From CAYMCQ01 sp964389025 (GTDB lineage: Bacteria; Verrucomicrobiota; Verrucomicrobiia; Limisphaerales; CAYMCQ01), in assembly GCA_964389025.1 (NCBI GenBank), contig CAYMCQ010000026.1, positions 1-45,660 of the forward strand: a DNA stretch of 45,660 nt, in the 5' to 3' direction. This document shows, piece by piece, positions 1-7,642 of this stretch; position 1 is the first letter of the stretch, and the number at the start of each line of letters is the position of its first letter. The notes beneath the pieces are model-generated. The model worked only from the letters and a program-made list of their open reading frames with translations, made no database searches and was not told the origin of the DNA. Both the position numbers and the translations under genes were made by a program.

Positions 1-264
1 ATGGCGGAATTTCAAGAGCGTGGTGGCGTCGGGCACGCCCTCGGCGGCCAGCCCATACCATTGCTGGAGAAAATAAACCCGCAACATCCGCTCCAACCCA
101 ACGGGCGGGCGTCCGCGCTGCCCTTTGGGATAGAACGGTTCGATGACGGCCAGCAGCTTGGCCCAGGGAATGACGGCTTCCATGCGTGCCAGAAACTTCT
201 CGCGGCGCGTGATTTTCTTTTTATCAGCGAACCCGGCTTCCGAAAAACTCGGTTGATGGGTCAT
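1..264 (-). CDS. IS5-group transposase, N-terminal part, cut by the window edge and internally shortened
   Basis: Reading the minus strand from the ATG at 264 gives 88 codons that match the start of IS5-group DDE transposases: MTHQPSFSEAGFADKKK, then the ITRREKFL segment, an IPW motif, a GRPPVGLERMLRVYF segment and QQWYGL. In known relatives about 25 residues, the EALEDALYDS part, follow QQWYGLxD before the VPDATTLLKFRH motif. Here the two motifs are nearly fused (QQWYGLAAEGVPDATTLL). I infer an in-frame deletion of about 25 codons, so the enzyme may be inactive. The catalytic DDE domain would lie beyond the window. No terminal inverted repeat pair can be checked because only one end is present. 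It is transcribed away from the stress genes that follow. Confidence 0.8.
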   Translation of the reverse strand, partial: MTHQPSFSEAGFADKKKITRREKFLARMEAVIPWAKLLAVIEPFYPKGQRGRPPVGLERMLRVYFLQQWYGLAAEGVPDATTLLKFRH

Positions 265-648
265 GCCCGTCAGTTGAGGAAACGAGGGCCGAGCCGTCAG
301 TAATAAATGGACGCGCAGGGATTAAATCAGCGTTTCCTTAATGAGAAATGGTATGAGATTTCTGTGCCGGGTGTGTCATTATGATCCCATAAAGGCGAAC
401 TCAAGCGTTACATTTTGGCCCGCGGAGGCAGCGCTCGCCTTTGACAAACATTCATAACCTATTGATAGCCCGCAACTGCTGGGCCGTCCTGCCGCGTGGC
501 ATCGAAATTGTTAGTGAAAGCACTGCGAGGCTTAGGGTCGGTTCGGGTAGACCGGTTCCTCGCCTCGCCGCTCCAGCCGGCCCCAACGGCAGACCCGGCT
601 GTCGAGTATTTAACTTCAACCAGTCTGCAATACGAAAGGTTCATGTGT
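265..648. other. Intergenic stretch between transposase and first Hsp20 gene
   Basis: No convincing gene is seen. The part next to the transposase start (to roughly 345) is presumably the untranslated end of the insertion sequence, but its exact tip cannot be fixed without the other end. A sigma-70-like TTGACA lies at 441-446. Short frames here do not resemble known proteins. The frame that runs into Hsp20 from 496 is only an upstream extension without family homology. Confidence 0.5.
441..469 (+). promoter_or_regulatory. Candidate promoter upstream of the first Hsp20
   Basis: A perfect TTGACA hexamer at 441-446 is followed after 17 bases by GATAGC at 464-469, a poor match to the -10 consensus. 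It lies about 180 bases before the Hsp20 start. No CIRCE operator (TTAGCACTC-N9-GAGTGCTAA) is visible nearby. Weak evidence. Confidence 0.25.
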
Positions 649-1110
649 ATGAATGGATTGATACGATGGAATCCGTTCCGGGAAATGGACGATCTCCAGC
701 GGCGGATGACCTCTCTGTTTGACTCGAGTCCGTTCCGTCGCAGTGCGCTGACCACTGAGGAGGAAAACATCTCCGTGCCCGAATGGGCACCATTGGTGGA
801 CATCGTTGAGGATGACAAAGAATACCTGATCAAGGTTGAGCTTCCCGAAATCCAAAAGGATGATGTCAAGGTCACGGTGGAAAGCGGCACGCTGACCATC
901 TCCGGCGAACGGAAATCCGAGAAGGAAGAAAAGAGCCGCAAGTTCCATCGGGTGGAACGGTCCTACGGCCGGTTCGAGCGCAGCTTTACCATTCCCGACG
1001 ACGCCGAGTCGGACAACGTCGAGGCAGAGTTCAAAGATGGCGTGCTGCGCGTGCATCTGGCCAAGAGCGAAAAGGCCCGACCGAAACAGATTGAAGTGAA
1101 GGTCAGTTAA
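649..1110 (+). CDS. Small heat-shock protein, Hsp20/alpha-crystallin family
   Basis: This 153-residue ATP-independent holdase binds unfolding proteins in the cytoplasm and passes them to DnaK or GroEL. It begins MNGLIRWNPFREMDDLQRRM, the usual amphipathic Hsp20 N-terminus. The alpha-crystallin domain runs from about residue 45 to 140, ending in the conserved FKDGVLRVHLAKSE segment. The C-terminal IEV supplies the I-x-I/V anchor for oligomer assembly. The frame stays open upstream to 496, and another ATG lies at 643. The start at 649 is preferred because it fits the family and puts a GAAAGG ribosome site about nine bases upstream. It heads the chaperone cluster and has a close paralogue at 3724 sharing the RWNPFREM motif. 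Confidence 0.95.
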   Translation: MNGLIRWNPFREMDDLQRRMTSLFDSSPFRRSALTTEEENISVPEWAPLVDIVEDDKEYLIKVELPEIQKDDVKVTVESGTLTISGERKSEKEEKSRKFHRVERSYGRFERSFTIPDDAESDNVEAEFKDGVLRVHLAKSEKARPKQIEVKVS

Positions 1111-1122
1111 ACGCCATCGGTC

Positions 1123-1150
1123 CAGGAACGCGCCGAAAGGCGCGTTCCTG
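1123..1150 (+). terminator. Perfect 12-bp hairpin after Hsp20
   Basis: CAGGAACGCGCC at 1123-1134 pairs perfectly with 1139-1150 across a GAAA tetraloop, 12 bases after the Hsp20 stop. This is a very stable hairpin. No T-run follows, so it may act as a terminator without a U-tract or as an mRNA 3'-end stabiliser. Confidence 0.65.
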
Positions 1151-1615
1151 CCACGACAGCAGGCCCCAACTGATGGCCAGCCCCTTTGTGGCGTGTTGAA
1201 CATTGTTTTGGCTGGGTGTGTCAACTCTCAAGAGAGCTGGCTTCGGCTGTGGCCCTGGCTTTTAGATTTTTTGCGGGAGCACGGAATCAAAAGTTTCGCT
1301 TCGACCCGCACCAAACGCAAACTCAATACTTGAAAAGCTATGACGACGACGAATGCGAAAGCGGAAAGCGTTCCGAGCTTCTGGAAGAAGTGGTGGTGCG
1401 CTTTTGTAAGATGTTTCAAACGGGACAGCGTCTGCACCTGTGCCTCTGACAGACACTCCACACCCAAGGTGGACGAGTCCAAGATACAGGAAAAGAAAGC
1501 GACGGGTTAGGTCCCCTTAAGTTGCAGTTGACGGCAACGAAGATTGCGCCGGCAAGTTAGGCGCGTGGCCGTTTGGTACCGCGAATGATAACGACGTAAA
1601 ACAGGAGATATGATT
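1151..1615. other. Non-coding gap upstream of groES
   Basis: About 465 bases lie between the hairpin and groES. Open frames at 1186-1449 on the plus strand and 1228-1482 on the minus strand show no recognisable protein features. A TTGACG at 1528-1533 could be a -35 element for groESL, but no good -10 follows at normal spacing. I found no CIRCE inverted repeat. The control of groESL therefore cannot be read directly. Confidence 0.4.
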
Positions 1616-1909
1616 ATGGCACAGAAAATAAAACCACTCGGAGACCACGTCCTTGTGGAACCATCCGACGAAAAGGAAGTCAAGAAAGGCGGAATTATCA
1701 TCCCGGATTCCGCCAAGGAAAAACCTACCGAGGGAATCGTCCGGGCTGTCGGCACGGGCAAGAGGGATGACGACGGCAAGGTAACTCCCATCGAGGTCAA
1801 GGAAGGTGACCGGGTGCTTATTACCAAGTACGGCGGCACAGAAGTGAAACTGGATGGCAAGGAACTCAAGCTTCTCCGGAGCGATGACATCCTTGCGGTC
1901 ATCGAATGA
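1616..1909 (+). CDS. groS: Co-chaperonin GroES
   Basis: This 97-residue Cpn10 caps the GroEL folding cage. It shows the family signature from the N-terminus (IKPLGDHVLVEP), the mobile loop region with KKGGIIIPDSAKEKP at about residues 23-37, and the C-terminal strand DDILAVIE. An ATG at 1610 is also in frame, but the AGGAG at 1603-1607 lies only two bases from it and eight bases from the ATG at 1616. The 1616 start also gives the usual MAxKIKPL beginning. Its stop is 37 bases before GroEL, the standard groES-groEL pair. Confidence 0.96.
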   Translation: MAQKIKPLGDHVLVEPSDEKEVKKGGIIIPDSAKEKPTEGIVRAVGTGKRDDDGKVTPIEVKEGDRVLITKYGGTEVKLDGKELKLLRSDDILAVIE

Positions 1910-1946
1910 TTTGAAACTTTAACATCTGAAACAGGAGCTTCGATGT

Positions 1947-3578
1947 ATGGCAGCAAAACAATTGATGTTCGATGAAGCCGCGCGCATTGCGGTCTTGCGC
2001 GGCGTCAGCAAATTGGCGAAAGCCGTGACCGCAACGCTCGGCCCGAAAGGCCGCAATGTCGTTATTGACAAGAAATGGGGATCGCCGACGATTACCAAGG
2101 ACGGTGTCACCGTCGCCAAGGAGATTGAACTGGAAGATCCGTACGAAAACATGGGCGCGCAGATGGTGCGCGAAGTCGCGAGCAAGACCAGCGACGTCGC
2201 CGGCGATGGCACGACTACCGCCACGGTACTCGCCGAAGGCATCTATCGTGAAGGCTTGAAATATGTGACTTCCGGTGCCAATCCCATCGGGATGCAGCGC
2301 GGCATTAACAAGGCCGTCGAGGCCGCAGTGGAACAGCTCGACAAAATCGCCAAAAAGGTCAAGGACAAGGACGAGATCAAACAAGTCGCGACCGTCTCCG
2401 CCAATTGGGACACAAAGATTGGCGAGATGATCTCCGACGCCATGGACAAGGTGGGCAAGGACGGCACCATCACCGTCGAGGAAGCCAAGTCCATGGACAC
2501 CACGCTCGAAGTCGTCGAAGGCATGCAATTCGACAAAGGCTATCTCTCCCCCTACTTCGTGACCGATTCCGAAGCGATGGAGTGCAAGCTTGAGGATGGC
2601 TATGTTTTGGTCTTCGAAAAGAAGATCAGCAACCTCAACGATTTCCTGCCGCTGTTGGAAAAACTGGCCAAGACCGGAAAACCATTGCTGGTCATCGCCG
2701 AAGAAGTGGAAGGCGAAGCCTTGGCCACGCTCGTGGTGAACAAGCTTCGCGGCACGCTCAACGCCTGCGCCGTCAAGGCGCCCGGATTTGGCGACCGCCG
2801 CAAAGCCATGTGCGAAGACATCGCCATTCTCACCGGCGGGCGATTCATCACCGAAGACCTTGGGATCAAGCTGGAGAGCTTGGAACTCAAGGACCTTGGC
2901 CGCGCCAAACGTGTCATCGTGGATAAGGACAACACCACCATTGTCGAGGGTGAGGGCAAGAGTTCCGAAATCCAGGGTCGCATCACGCAAATCCGGCGGC
3001 AGATCGAGGAAACCACGTCCGACTATGACCGCGAGAAACTGCAGGAGCGTCTCGCCAAACTGGCCGGTGGTGTCGCCGTAATTCACGTCGGCGCGGCCAC
3101 CGAAGCGGAGATGAAGGAAAAGAAAGCGCGGGTTGAGGATGCCTTGCACGCGACACGCGCCGCCGTTGAAGAAGGCATCGTTCCTGGAGGCGGTGTGGCA
3201 CTGCTTCGTTGCCTGCCGGCGATTGAGAACCTGAAGCTCAAAGACGAGGACGAGCGAATCGGCAGGGACATTGTGAAACGGGCCTTGGAATACCCGACCC
3301 GCGAATTGGCAAACAACGCGGGCGTTGAAGGCTCGGTAATCGTTGAGGAAGTCAAACGCCGCAACGGAAACGAAGGTTACAATGTTGCCACGGGCGTTTA
3401 TGAAGACTTGGTCAAAGCCGGCGTCGTTGACCCGAAGAAGGTCACACGAACCGCGCTGCAAAACGCGGCCTCGATTGCGGGCCTGTTGCTGACAACCGAA
3501 TGCCTCGTGACCGAGGTCAAGGAAAAGCAGAAGGCCAAGACACCTCCCGCTGGCGGGGGTGAGGACATGGATTACTGA
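1947..3578 (+). CDS. groL: Chaperonin GroEL (Hsp60)
   Basis: This 543-residue ATP-driven chaperonin forms the tetradecameric folding chamber with GroES. Visible landmarks are the ATP-binding TLGPKGRNVV segment (about 30-39), the GDGTTTATV loop with the catalytic Asp near residue 87, the apical-domain segment GYLSPYFVT, and EDALHATRAAVEEGIVPGGG near residue 398-417 with the second catalytic Asp. The C-terminus ends PPAGGGEDMDY instead of the GGM repeats of many GroELs, although a short glycine run remains. An AGGAG at 1933-1937 supports the start at 1947 over the out-of-frame ATG at 1943. It is one of possibly several groEL copies, since Verrucomicrobiota often carry more than one. It sits between two Hsp20 genes. 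Confidence 0.97.
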   Translation: MAAKQLMFDEAARIAVLRGVSKLAKAVTATLGPKGRNVVIDKKWGSPTITKDGVTVAKEIELEDPYENMGAQMVREVASKTSDVAGDGTTTATVLAEGIYREGLKYVTSGANPIGMQRGINKAVEAAVEQLDKIAKKVKDKDEIKQVATVSANWDTKIGEMISDAMDKVGKDGTITVEEAKSMDTTLEVVEGMQFDKGYLSPYFVTDSEAMECKLEDGYVLVFEKKISNLNDFLPLLEKLAKTGKPLLVIAEEVEGEALATLVVNKLRGTLNACAVKAPGFGDRRKAMCEDIAILTGGRFITEDLGIKLESLELKDLGRAKRVIVDKDNTTIVEGEGKSSEIQGRITQIRRQIEETTSDYDREKLQERLAKLAGGVAVIHVGAATEAEMKEKKARVEDALHATRAAVEEGIVPGGGVALLRCLPAIENLKLKDEDERIGRDIVKRALEYPTRELANNAGVEGSVIVEEVKRRNGNEGYNVATGVYEDLVKAGVVDPKKVTRTALQNAASIAGLLLTTECLVTEVKEKQKAKTPPAGGGEDMDY

Positions 3579-3650
3579 GCCGCCCAGGAAGAGAATACCT
3601 TGATGCCGACAATCCGCGGCCATCCACCATGGGTGCCCGCGACAGGCGGC

Positions 3651-3683
3651 GGCCCACCGGCCAACGGCGGGGGTCGGTGGGCC
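3651..3683 (+). terminator. Hairpin after groEL
   Basis: GGCCCACCG at 3651-3659 pairs perfectly with CGGTGGGCC at 3675-3683 across a 15-base GC-rich loop, about 70 bases past the groEL stop and before the second Hsp20. There is no T-run. It could be a terminator or a processing or stability element. Confidence 0.4.
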
Positions 3684-3723
3684 GGCAGAGGAACGGTCCC
3701 GCCTTGGAAAGTTGTGTAGTTTT

Positions 3724-4170
3724 ATGAACAGATTGGTTCGTTGGAATCCATTCCGCGAGATGCAGGACTTGCATCGAAGGCTGAACACGCTTCTGGATGC
3801 AAGCTTTGGCCGCCGAAGCGACGGCGGCGAAAGCTTGCGATCGGGCGAGTGGGATCCCGCGGTGGATATTGTTGAAGACAAAAAGGAATACATCATCCAG
3901 GCCGACTTGCCTGGACTCAGGAAGCAGGATGTGGATGTGACCTTCGCAAATGGCGTCCTGCGACTCTCAGGCGAACGCAAACAAGAGGCGGAAGGAAAGG
4001 ACCGCCGGCACCATCGGGCTGAATGTCCTTATGGCACCTTCCATCGCAGTTTCACGCTGCCGGGCGATACGTCGCCGGGCCAGATCCACGCCGATTTCAA
4101 AGATGGCGTGCTGCGAGTGCACGTAGCCAAGAGTGAATCCGCCAAGCCCAAACAGATCGCGGTAACCTGA
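3724..4170 (+). CDS. Small heat-shock protein, Hsp20/alpha-crystallin family (second copy)
   Basis: This 148-residue holdase is paralogous to the product at 649. It opens MNRLVRWNPFREMQDLHRRL, has the alpha-crystallin domain at about residues 40-135 and the FKDGVLRVHVAKSE motif, and ends with the IAV anchor. The start at 3724 is the only ATG consistent with the family. An in-frame TTG at 3712 has no spacing for a ribosome site. A GGAAAG lies about 13 bases upstream of the ATG, rather far. Having two different Hsp20s flank groESL suggests mixed oligomers or different client ranges; that is inference. Confidence 0.94.
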   Translation: MNRLVRWNPFREMQDLHRRLNTLLDASFGRRSDGGESLRSGEWDPAVDIVEDKKEYIIQADLPGLRKQDVDVTFANGVLRLSGERKQEAEGKDRRHHRAECPYGTFHRSFTLPGDTSPGQIHADFKDGVLRVHVAKSESAKPKQIAVT

Positions 4171-4201
4171 TCCGACCAAGGTCGGGGCACTGCCAGACTT
4201 A

Positions 4202-4228
4202 GCCATGACGAACGTTGACAGTCATGGC
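4202..4228. promoter_or_regulatory. Inverted repeat overlapping a TTGACA, candidate operator/promoter
   Basis: GCCATGAC at 4202-4209 and GTCATGGC at 4221-4228 are a perfect 8-bp inverted repeat with an 11-base spacer that itself contains the palindrome AACGTT and a TTGACA at 4215-4220. The layout fits a dimeric repressor site over a -35 box for the operon starting at 4389. No good -10 is seen at 17 bases, and a weak terminator for Hsp20 is an alternative reading. Confidence 0.3.
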
Positions 4229-4388
4229 GGCACCCGGATTCGGAGACTACCGATTCCGCGGTGTTCGAGGGAGAGAGCGGCAAAGGAAAACTGACAACTG
4301 CGGTCGGTTCAATTCCTTCGGGATCTCTCCCGGCAGGCGTTCCGGCGGGCAGCTTGGCGCAAGTTGAACTTCAGGAGGGAGAAATGCA

Positions 4389-4988
4389 ATGAAGACAGCA
4401 TTATTCGAGGAATCGCAGGGGATACTCCCGGAGGGCCGGGAGCAAATGGTGGTCACGATCTTCTACCCCGATGCGTCCTACGGGGCGCAATTGGTGGCGG
4501 CATTCCATCGTGCGATGGCGGGCTTGGGCGAGATGGAGGCTCTGGACCCTCGGCCGTGGCGTCTGGATGTGCTGCAGTGGCCTGAGATGCAGGCGGAGGC
4601 GACGCACGATGTGGCCTGCTCGCGGGTGGTGGTGGTGCCCGCAGATGAAACCTATGCAGGCTCGGAGTTTTTCCGGCGGTGGGTGGAAGGCTGGCCGGCG
4701 GTGAATGGGCGCCGGCTGCTGCTCGTGCCGCAGCACGGCGCAGGAGAGACGCCGCAAGTTCGGCAATTTGTGCAATGGTTGCAGGGGATCTGCACCCAGA
4801 AGGGAATGGACTTTACCGAAGGCGAGATCACCGAGGAGCCGACTCCTTCTGCAATGAGCCACAGGCCAACGGACGGCACAGGCCTGCACACGTCGCTGGG
4901 GACGTCTAGAGAACGGGACAGGCTCTCGGCGCATGTGCTGGAGTGGGAGAAACCGCCGGCACCGCGTTTCTGGGGTCTGAATGAGTGA
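4389..4988 (+). CDS. Conserved-looking hypothetical protein in the stress cluster
   Basis: This 199-residue protein belongs to no family I recognise. It has no signal peptide or membrane segment, so it is presumably cytoplasmic. The first 130 residues alternate strand-like and helix-like segments (MVVTIFYPDAS, SRVVVVPADE, RRLLLVPQH), suggesting a small alpha/beta Rossmann- or flavodoxin-like fold. The last 60 residues are polar and probably disordered. Start support is strong: AGGAGGG lies about eight bases upstream of the ATG. It lies between the chaperone genes and the CBM/Usp/HtrA genes and likely shares their transcript and stress regulation. Confidence 0.7.
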   Translation: MKTALFEESQGILPEGREQMVVTIFYPDASYGAQLVAAFHRAMAGLGEMEALDPRPWRLDVLQWPEMQAEATHDVACSRVVVVPADETYAGSEFFRRWVEGWPAVNGRRLLLVPQHGAGETPQVRQFVQWLQGICTQKGMDFTEGEITEEPTPSAMSHRPTDGTGLHTSLGTSRERDRLSAHVLEWEKPPAPRFWGLNE

Positions 4989-5027
4989 GGCAAAGACTGG
5001 GCAGTCAAACATAAACCGAAAGGCAAC

Positions 5028-5453
5028 ATGAAAAAGGCTGTGAGAAAAATAACGAAGGAAGAGGTCGGGCAGACCTTTTCCCTCCGCGCTCCCGGAGCGC
5101 GGTCAGTGCATCTTGCTGGCGATTTTACCAATTGGCAGCAAGGAGCGATTCCGATGAAACCGGCATCGGATGGCCTCTGGAGCGTGTCGGTTGCGTTTCC
5201 GGCGGGCACCTATCAATACCGGTTTCTCGTCGATGGCGAATGGCGCGACGACCCCGAATGCGGACAACGCGCGCCGAATCCCTACGGCGGTCAGAACATG
5301 GTGAGGGTGGTGCCACAAGTGCAAAAAACGGTGGGCACCACAGACATTCCGATCGCCCGTGTCGGTGAGTATTGGCCAGGTTGGAAGCCAACAAACACTG
5401 CAACAAACACTGCGTCGCCTGAATCATCCCGACCGCGAATCCGCACCCTATGA
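5028..5453 (+). CDS. Early-set (AMPK/CBM48-like) glycogen-binding domain protein
   Basis: This 141-residue protein carries one immunoglobulin-like carbohydrate-binding domain of the AMPK-beta/CBM48 type at about residues 14-96. Visible hallmarks are VHLAGDFTNW, the W followed by GTYQYRFLVDGEWRDDP, and a terminal NPYGGQNMVRVV strand. There is no catalytic domain and no signal peptide. The last 45 residues are low-complexity, with repeated TNTATNTAS. Similar free-standing domains occur in bacterial stress clusters, and a role in binding glycogen or a partner protein is inference. An AAAGGC ribosome site precedes the ATG. Its stop overlaps the next start by four bases (ATGA at 5450-5453), so the two are probably translationally coupled. 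Confidence 0.88.
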   Translation: MKKAVRKITKEEVGQTFSLRAPGARSVHLAGDFTNWQQGAIPMKPASDGLWSVSVAFPAGTYQYRFLVDGEWRDDPECGQRAPNPYGGQNMVRVVPQVQKTVGTTDIPIARVGEYWPGWKPTNTATNTASPESSRPRIRTL

Positions 5454-6103
5454 AAATCAAGCCAGTTCCGAAAGCAGGCAAAGTCGTGGTGGAACTGGCG
5501 GCTAAGGACGAAAGGTTGCTCCAACCGCTGCCATTCCAACTCCGGCGCATCCTCGTGCCGGTGGATTTTTCGGACACGGCCCGGAAAGCCATTCTATACG
5601 CCGTGCCCTTCGCGACGGCGTTTGATGCCGAACTGCTGCTGGTGCATGTCCTGCAACTTTGTAGTCTGCCCGCTGAAATCGGTTACCTTCCGCCGGAGTT
5701 GGCGGGCAGCCAAAGTCAATCCCGGAGCGCGGCCCGTGAACAACTGGACAAGTTATGCGCTCTCGAGATCGGCACGCGCGCTCGCTCACAAGTGCAGGTC
5801 CGCGAAGGTGTCCCCTGGCAGGAGATCGTTGCCGCGGCGCGCGAGACCAATACGGACCTCATCATTCTCGCGACGCATGGCCGAACCGGCCTGAAGCATG
5901 TGTTGCTCGGAAGCGTAGCCGAGCGAGTGGTCCGCCACGCACCCTGCCCGGCGCTTGTGGTGCGAGATCAGGAACGGGATTTTGTTCCTGCCTCGCCCAA
6001 AGCGGCATCTCTGCCAAACCAAGCAAGCCCCGCGCATGCGCGGAACCCAGGCGAAACCCCGGCAAGGGAATTCAACAAAAACGAAACAAGTTCAAAACCA
6101 TGA
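5450..6103 (+). CDS. Universal stress protein, UspA family
   Basis: This 217-residue protein has a single Usp domain at about residues 27-172. It starts with RRILVPVDFSDTARKA and ends with the nucleotide-binding signature G-2X-G-9X-G-S, visible as THGRTGLKH, then GS and VERV-type residues, and the strand CPALVV. The intact motif predicts ATP binding. A 25-residue leader and a polar tail of about 45 residues rich in Pro, Ser and Asn flank the domain. It overlaps the upstream CBM gene and the downstream HtrA gene by ATGA in both cases, so all three should be made from one message. It is cytoplasmic, and its exact role in stress survival is not readable from sequence. Confidence 0.92.
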   Translation: MKIKPVPKAGKVVVELAAKDERLLQPLPFQLRRILVPVDFSDTARKAILYAVPFATAFDAELLLVHVLQLCSLPAEIGYLPPELAGSQSQSRSAAREQLDKLCALEIGTRARSQVQVREGVPWQEIVAAARETNTDLIILATHGRTGLKHVLLGSVAERVVRHAPCPALVVRDQERDFVPASPKAASLPNQASPAHARNPGETPAREFNKNETSSKP

Positions 6104-7581
6104 AAACGAGAATCACTAAGAATACGAATCATCGGGCGAGCCGCATTTTGCTGGGAGCGCTGCTGGCTTTCCAGGTCGTTGCTCCTGCGCCGGCCGCTTC
6201 GTTGCCCAAGCTGAACATCCAAACCTCGCCGGTGACTCCCGCGTTGCGTGAGCGAACCAGTCTCGCGCCCATGATCAAGCGCGTGTCCCCTGCTGTGGTG
6301 AACATCTACACCACCAAGACCGTCCGGCAGCCGCCGATGATTTCGCCGTTGTTCGAGGATCCGTTCTTCCGCCAGTTCTTCGGATCGCCGTTTGAGAATG
6401 TTCCCCGTGAGCGCCGCGAACAGGCGCTCGGCTCGGGAGTCATCATCAGTGAGGATGGCTACATCCTCACCAACAACCACGTCGTGGAGAACGCCGACGA
6501 AATCAAGGTGGCTCTCGCCAACGACAAGGCGGTCTATGACGCCAAGGTGATTGGAACAGACCCGCAGACGGACATCGCGGTGATCAAGATCGAAGGCAAA
6601 AAGCTTCCGGCCATGGTCATCGGCGATAGCGATACGCTCGAAGTGGGCGACAGCGCACTAGCCATCGGCAACCCGTTCGGCGTCGGCCAGACAGTGACCA
6701 TGGGCATCGTCAGCGCCAAAGGGCGCGCAGGAATGGGCATTGTGGACTATGAGGACTTCATCCAGACTGATGCGCCGATCAATCCCGGCAATTCGGGCGG
6801 CGCATTGGTGGACGTGGAAGGCCGGCTGGTAGGCATCAATACCGCCATCTTCTCCCGCAGCGGCGGCAACAACGGGGTTGGCTTTGCTGTGCCTGTCAAC
6901 CTCGCCCGCTTTGTCATGGAACGCCTCGTCACCGATGGCAAGGTCACCCGTGGCTACTTGGGTGTGATGATTCAGCCGGTAACGCCCGACCTGGCGAAGG
7001 CGTTTGATGTGACGGACGCCGTCGGCGCATTGGTAGGCCAGGTGAACGAGGGTTCACCTGCCGACAAGGCCGGTCTGAAGGAAGGGGATGTCATCACCCA
7101 ATTCAATGGCAAGAAGGTGGAGGACAGCCGTCATCTGAGGCTCATGGTATCGCAAACCCCACCCGACACCGACGCCAAACTGGAAATCATCCGCGACGGA
7201 AAAGCAAAAACCCTGACGGTGAAAGTGGGTGAGTTGCCGAAAGAGGGACTGGCCCGGGCCGGCGGCAGCCTGCAGCGAGGCCCAGGCGGCGATGTATTGG
7301 ACGGCGTCACTGTCGACGATTTGGACGCGCGGACGCGTCGCCAGTTCAACATCCCCAACAGCGTGGATGGCGCGCTGGTGACTCAGGTGGATCCGACTTC
7401 TTCTGCGGCCGCAGCCGGCCTGCGCCCCGGTGACGTGATTGTTGAAATTGACCGAAAGCCGGTCGCCAACGCCGATGAAGCGGTGCGCCGGAGCAAGGGC
7501 ATCGAGCGTGACACCGTCCTACTCCGGGTCTGGAGTCAGTCCGGCAGCCGCTACGTTGTGGTCAAGGCGCGGTCAAGGTGA
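6100..7581 (+). CDS. HtrA/DegP-type periplasmic serine protease (DegQ-like)
   Basis: This 493-residue envelope protease/chaperone degrades misfolded periplasmic proteins. A basic N-terminus and hydrophobic stretch (about 14-33, cleaved near PAPAAS) form a signal peptide. The trypsin-like domain carries the triad His127 (TNNHVVEN), Asp158 (QTDIAVI) and Ser232 (NPGNSGGAL). Two PDZ domains follow, at about residues 285-380 (RGYLGVMIQPV start) and 400-490 (GLRPGDVIVEIDRKPV). The ATG at 6100 overlaps the Usp stop by four bases. The frame is open further upstream, but that part lies inside the Usp gene and lacks homology. Length and domain order match DegP/DegQ. Coupling a periplasmic protease to cytoplasmic stress proteins suggests joint induction. 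Confidence 0.96.
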   Translation: MKTRITKNTNHRASRILLGALLAFQVVAPAPAASLPKLNIQTSPVTPALRERTSLAPMIKRVSPAVVNIYTTKTVRQPPMISPLFEDPFFRQFFGSPFENVPRERREQALGSGVIISEDGYILTNNHVVENADEIKVALANDKAVYDAKVIGTDPQTDIAVIKIEGKKLPAMVIGDSDTLEVGDSALAIGNPFGVGQTVTMGIVSAKGRAGMGIVDYEDFIQTDAPINPGNSGGALVDVEGRLVGINTAIFSRSGGNNGVGFAVPVNLARFVMERLVTDGKVTRGYLGVMIQPVTPDLAKAFDVTDAVGALVGQVNEGSPADKAGLKEGDVITQFNGKKVEDSRHLRLMVSQTPPDTDAKLEIIRDGKAKTLTVKVGELPKEGLARAGGSLQRGPGGDVLDGVTVDDLDARTRRQFNIPNSVDGALVTQVDPTSSAAAAGLRPGDVIVEIDRKPVANADEAVRRSKGIERDTVLLRVWSQSGSRYVVVKARSR

Positions 7582-7642
7582 GCGATTTAGCGGCGAACCG
7601 GCACCGTAGCCCGGTCGGACGAGAGCAAGAGGATATCCCAAT

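Noticed and set aside
441..722. Open frame upstream of and overlapping the first Hsp20
   Set aside because: It overlaps the alpha-crystallin protein's true start and its residues do not look like a protein family.
1186..1449. 87-codon plus-strand frame and antisense partner before groES
   Set aside because: No ribosome site, no recognisable motif, and both strands are similarly open. It is more likely non-coding.
1500..1615. Search for a CIRCE (HrcA) operator before groES
   Set aside because: No TTAGCACTC inverted repeat found. TTGACG at 1528 lacks a matching -10, so no operator is claimed.
1899..3980. 693-codon minus-strand frame opposite groEL and the second Hsp20
   Set aside because: It is antisense to two certain genes, with no recognisable protein features.
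5755..6099. Upstream extension of the HtrA frame
   Set aside because: It lies within the Usp gene. The signal peptide and the ATGA overlap fix the start at 6100.
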